Below are positions 61,439-64,000 of a stretch of 64,000 bases of DNA, in pieces. Below the pieces are notes generated by a model. The model was given only the letters and a program-made list of their open reading frames with translations. It did not search any database and was not told the DNA's origin. Numbering within the stretch: the stretch's first letter is position 1; each line of letters begins with the position of its first letter. The translations under genes and the position numbers were made by a program. Origin of the DNA: Blastocatellia bacterium UBA7656 (GTDB lineage: Bacteria > Acidobacteriota > Blastocatellia > UBA7656); the NCBI GenBank assembly GCA_002483445.1, contig DLHY01000054.1, forward strand, positions 62,001-126,000. Reading direction: 5' to 3'.

Positions 61439-62062
61439 TCATTCATCGAGCGCGCCTACGCGCGACAGAGGCCAGTAGCGAAACATGGCCTTGCCATAGA
61501 TATATTTTTCCGGCACAAGCCCCCACGCGCGACTGTCGTTGGAAGCATCCCGGTTGTCGCCCATCACGAAGTAGTAGTGCTGATCGATGGTTCGCTCCGT
61601 TATGGGGTTGGGGGCCTTGTTGTGGTCGGGCGACAGATAAGGCTCGTCTACGGGCTGGCCGTTTATGTAAAGCTGACCCTGTTCGTCCATGCGAATTCGG
61701 TCGCCGGGAAGCCCGATCACCCGCTTGATGAAAGATTTCGAAGGGTCTTTCGGAAACCAGAAGACCACAATGTCACCGCGCTGGATGGAGTTGAAATAGT
61801 AAGTGAATTTGTTTACGAAGATGCGCTCTTCGTTTTCGAGTCTCGGCAGCATCGATGTGCCTTCGACCTTGACCGGCTGTACGACGAACACGACGATCAA
61901 TACGGCCATCAGCACGGCGAAGATGATATCGCGCAATATGGACTGAACTTCTGACCAGATGCCTGCCAGTCTGGGCGTCTCTTCGTGATAAGTAACTTCT
62001 ATGTCCGGGTCGTCTTCGAGAAGAAGGCCGGGGTAATCCTGGGCTTTCAGTTTTTTGCTCAT
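61439..62062 (-). CDS. lepB: Signal peptidase I, copy 2
   Basis: A 207-residue signal peptidase of more standard length than the copy at 54730. One N-terminal membrane helix (ILRDIIFAVLMAVLIVVFVV), catalytic Ser in VEGTSMLPRLE, catalytic Lys in SFIKRVIGLPGDR, and box E MGDNRDASNDSRAWG. The ATG at 62062 is chosen over a frame opening at 62092 that overlaps nothing but lacks a ribosome site. It is divergent from the DUF374 gene, 46 bases apart. Confidence 0.94.
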   Translation of the reverse strand: MSKKLKAQDYPGLLLEDDPDIEVTYHEETPRLAGIWSEVQSILRDIIFAVLMAVLIVVFVVQPVKVEGTSMLPRLENEERIFVNKFTYYFNSIQRGDIVVFWFPKDPSKSFIKRVIGLPGDRIRMDEQGQLYINGQPVDEPYLSPDHNKAPNPITERTIDQHYYFVMGDNRDASNDSRAWGLVPEKYIYGKAMFRYWPLSRVGALDE

Positions 62063-62108
62063 AATGCTGACTGCCAAACAGCGATTGGACAAAAAACAGG
62101 TTAATTCT

Positions 62109-62969
62109 ATGAACTGGCTTTGTCAATCTATCAGCCCCGCGTGTAGATTTACGTTCGGACACGAGAACGAATCTGCTGACGAGATGATGCCGGAAAACTC
62201 ATTTCATGAACAGACAACGGCTTCCCGGCCCGACGGTCGCCGAAAGCCTGATCGAGGCGCGGAAGATTTGCGCCGTCGCATTTATGATTTTTCATCGCTC
62301 GCCAAATACAGATTCCGAGACAGAATGCTCATCCGGGCAGCCGATGTTTTTTTCTACTGGCTGATTAAATTGATCTGCTCGACTGTGCGCTGGGAAGTTC
62401 GCGGGATGGATCAATTGGAAGGGATACTTGCTCGCGGCAACCGGGCGATACTGACTTTCTGGCACTCCTGCATATTCGGCGCGACATGGTTCTGGCGCAG
62501 GCGCGGCATCGTCGTTATGTCGAGTCAGAGCCGCGACGCGGAATACATCGGACGATTCATCAAGCGATTCGGATATGGAACGGCTCGCGGCTCGGCTACT
62601 CGCGGCGGTCAGCGCGCGCTCGTAGAGATGGCCGAGTGTCTGCAAAACGGAATCGATGTGGGCTTCACCATCGACGGCCCGCGCGGCCCCGCTTATGTCG
62701 CCAAACCCGGAGCCGTCACCCTTGCGCGACACACCGGTCAGGCGATACTGCCTTTTCATGTAGCGGCGCGACGCGGCTTCGAGTTTCCTACGTGGGATCG
62801 TCTGCAAATACCCGCGCCTTTCACCCGCGCCGTGATATTGATCGCCGAGCCGATATATGTGCCGCGCGACGCCGCGGGTGAAGAGATCAGATCAAAACAG
62901 ATTCAATTGCAAGCTGCCCTCGACCATCTTCGCGCGGAAGGCGAAGCATGGCGAAAAGAACGATCCTGA
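62109..62969 (+). CDS. DUF374 lysophospholipid acyltransferase family protein
   Basis: A 286-residue membrane-associated protein with the DUF374 core: ILTFWHSCIFGATWFWRRRG (the H-x4/5 acyltransferase-like motif), MSSQSRDAEYIGRFIKRFGY, and FTIDGPRGPAYVAKPGAVTL. One hydrophobic segment near residue 85 (FFYWLIKLICSTV). DUF374 proteins belong to the LPLAT superfamily and are often near lipid A genes; none is visible here. Of the possible starts, 62109 gives a 60-residue polar leader, so a later Met such as 62184 could be the true one. Confidence 0.82.
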   Translation: MNWLCQSISPACRFTFGHENESADEMMPENSFHEQTTASRPDGRRKPDRGAEDLRRRIYDFSSLAKYRFRDRMLIRAADVFFYWLIKLICSTVRWEVRGMDQLEGILARGNRAILTFWHSCIFGATWFWRRRGIVVMSSQSRDAEYIGRFIKRFGYGTARGSATRGGQRALVEMAECLQNGIDVGFTIDGPRGPAYVAKPGAVTLARHTGQAILPFHVAARRGFEFPTWDRLQIPAPFTRAVILIAEPIYVPRDAAGEEIRSKQIQLQAALDHLRAEGEAWRKERS

Positions 62970-63276
62970 AAACCGCTCTCATTTCAAACCTGCCCGACAG
63001 TTAAATCTCGCCTGTAACAACCCGAACGGGGAATGGAAAACAACTTATTCAGTCAAAATGACGAGATCGGTCTTTCACATTGACCGGGCGGGGCTTGCGC
63101 ATTTTGGCTGTGCGCGCTTTATTTGCAAAAAATTGCGCGCTTATCGCTGGCACAATGCTTGCTTCTATTGGCGGACGCTTGCAAGGGCTTTGAGCAGATG
63201 AGTCGTTTCAGCAGCAATCGAATTCGCAGTAAACCGAATGAGCCGTGCGATTTTTCAATCCGGGGAAAAGAGGGTT
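62970..63276. other. 307-bp intergenic region with a sigma-54 promoter
   Basis: Contains no convincing gene; the open frames crossing it are out of character. It carries the sigma-54 promoter at 63148-63163 that reads into the membrane-protein gene at 63277. I see no obvious enhancer-binding palindrome. Confidence 0.6.
63148..63163 (+). promoter_or_regulatory. Sigma-54 (RpoN) promoter
   Basis: TGGCACAATGCTTGCT matches the sigma-54 consensus TGGCAC-N5-TTGCW exactly. The -24 GG (63149-63150) and -12 GC (63161-63162) are ten bases apart, as required. The start codon at 63277 is 114 bases downstream, leaving room for a leader. Transcription would need an enhancer-binding protein. Confidence 0.82.
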
Positions 63277-64000
63277 ATGGAAACGCTGAAGAAAAGCCGT
63301 GATTATCAGAGCGCGATAATCACTATAGGTCTGGCGACCTGGCTGATGGCTTTCGCGCAGTTGTTGTCCGACTACCCGGCTCAGGATCAGTTGGAGTTTC
63401 TTTTTCTCGTCCCCGTCATTATCGCCGTAGGCCTCTCGCCGCAGCGTTTCCGGTTGCCTCTGGGACTCAGTTTTTCGAAGGAGAAAGTTTCCTTCACGCT
63501 CTCCGACGCGATAGTGGTGCTGGTAGCCTGCTGGTACGGATTTTCTCCGGCAGTGCTTCTGGCCGGGATCGAGGGCTTCACTTCATCGCGTCGCACGGCC
63601 AAACGCCTTTCAAGCAATCTTTTCTCTTCAGGGATGATGGCTCTGGGCGCTGCTGCCGCGGCTTTGACGCTGATGGCCGTTCTGCGCTTTGCCTTCAGCA
63701 TGACGGTTCCGGCGCGCAATAAGGATTTTCTCGCCGTATCGATTGCTATACTTGCCGCCAATCTGGTTCAGATGGCGGTCAATATCACACTGCTCTCCAT
63801 TCTGATGGCGCTCCGACATGGCGACCCCGTCAGCCGCCACTGGAAAGGACTTCTCGGAGCTTCAGTATTGTTTCTGCCTACGAGCAGCACCGCAAGCCTT
63901 ATGTACATGGCTCTGCAATATGACCTATGGCTGATGATGGTCGTGGGCGGGCCTATATTCCTCACGCTTCATCTGTGGCTCAGGGTATATCGCGACAACG
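63277..64000 (+). CDS. Polytopic membrane protein, N-terminal part (cut by the window end)
   Basis: An open frame from ATG 63277 runs off the window with no stop: 241 codons seen. AGGG lies just upstream. It encodes six or seven hydrophobic helices (IITIGLATWLMAFAQLL, FLFLVPVIIAVGLS, DAIVVLVACWYGFSPAVLLA, MMALGAAAAALTLMAVL, AVSIAILAANLVQMAVN, LMMVVGGPIFLTLHLWL). This looks like the membrane sensor half of signalling proteins, which often continue into HD-GYP or GGDEF domains. That continuation is not in the window and is only a guess. It is driven by the sigma-54 promoter. Confidence 0.8.
   Translation, partial: METLKKSRDYQSAIITIGLATWLMAFAQLLSDYPAQDQLEFLFLVPVIIAVGLSPQRFRLPLGLSFSKEKVSFTLSDAIVVLVACWYGFSPAVLLAGIEGFTSSRRTAKRLSSNLFSSGMMALGAAAAALTLMAVLRFAFSMTVPARNKDFLAVSIAILAANLVQMAVNITLLSILMALRHGDPVSRHWKGLLGASVLFLPTSSTASLMYMALQYDLWLMMVVGGPIFLTLHLWLRVYRDN

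Overview
The window is a gene-dense, roughly 57% GC bacterial chromosome segment with no rRNA, tRNA, insertion sequence or prophage that I could find. The gene set fits a Gram-negative-type heterotroph, and the protein style points to Acidobacteriota, probably class Blastocatellia. The signs are a zinc-ribbon serine/threonine kinase with an extracytoplasmic tail, many TPR and YIP1-type envelope proteins, Uma2, a KaiC/receiver fusion, and a phoH-HD phosphodiesterase-ybeY-corC-era string. The phylum is an inference: no rRNA gene is present to settle it.

Layout. 1-12.6 kb is mostly on the minus strand: the end of nth, a beta-propeller protein, a DNA glycosylase, queF, an ABC exporter with a rhomboid protease, nadK, DUF1330, a zinc-ribbon coiled-coil protein, a Fis-like protein, cvpA and purC. 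13-18.3 kb holds uvrB, Uma2, a hicBA toxin-antitoxin pair, aroC and def. 18.5-28.7 kb is a housekeeping operon: phoH (carrying two inteins), HD phosphodiesterase, ybeY, CorC-like, era, prmA, rsmE. 28.9-33.1 kb is a Tat-exported molybdopterin oxidoreductase with its Fe-S subunit. 33.2-36.4 kb is a methionine-salvage cluster (mtnB, mtnD, mtnC) interrupted by a ClpP-fold protease. 36.4-43.6 kb has a secreted helical protein, a PaaK-like ligase, a KaiC-receiver-pseudoGGDEF fusion, an HD protein, and a retropepsin/DUF5678 pair. 43.9-48.8 kb is a tightly coupled unit: methyltransferase, two DUF488 proteins, a dual-OB protein and a RecQ with a HEAT tail. 48.8-53.6 kb has secreted peptidase and TPR proteins. 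53.7-64 kb carries rnc, two signal peptidase I genes, a Ser/Thr kinase, a tyrosine phosphatase, carA, a YIP1-TPR protein, a DUF374 acyltransferase, and the start of a membrane protein behind a near-perfect sigma-54 promoter.

Three things stand out. First, PhoH is interrupted at two ATPase motifs by two inteins of different mechanistic classes: a Cys1 class 1 intein and an Ala1 intein with the class 3 Trp-Cys-Thr set. Both keep LAGLIDADG motifs. Second, at least ten loci between or at the ends of genes carry short tandem repeats, nearly all with a 7-bp period. Most are built as two reverse-complementary arms, and each locus uses its own heptamer vocabulary. In at least two genes (ybeY and the YIP1-TPR gene) the repeat supplies the last codons. 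This closely resembles the STRR heptamers known from filamentous cyanobacteria. Third, the DUF488-DUF488-dual-OB-RecQ/HEAT unit looks like an uncharacterised DNA- or RNA-processing module.
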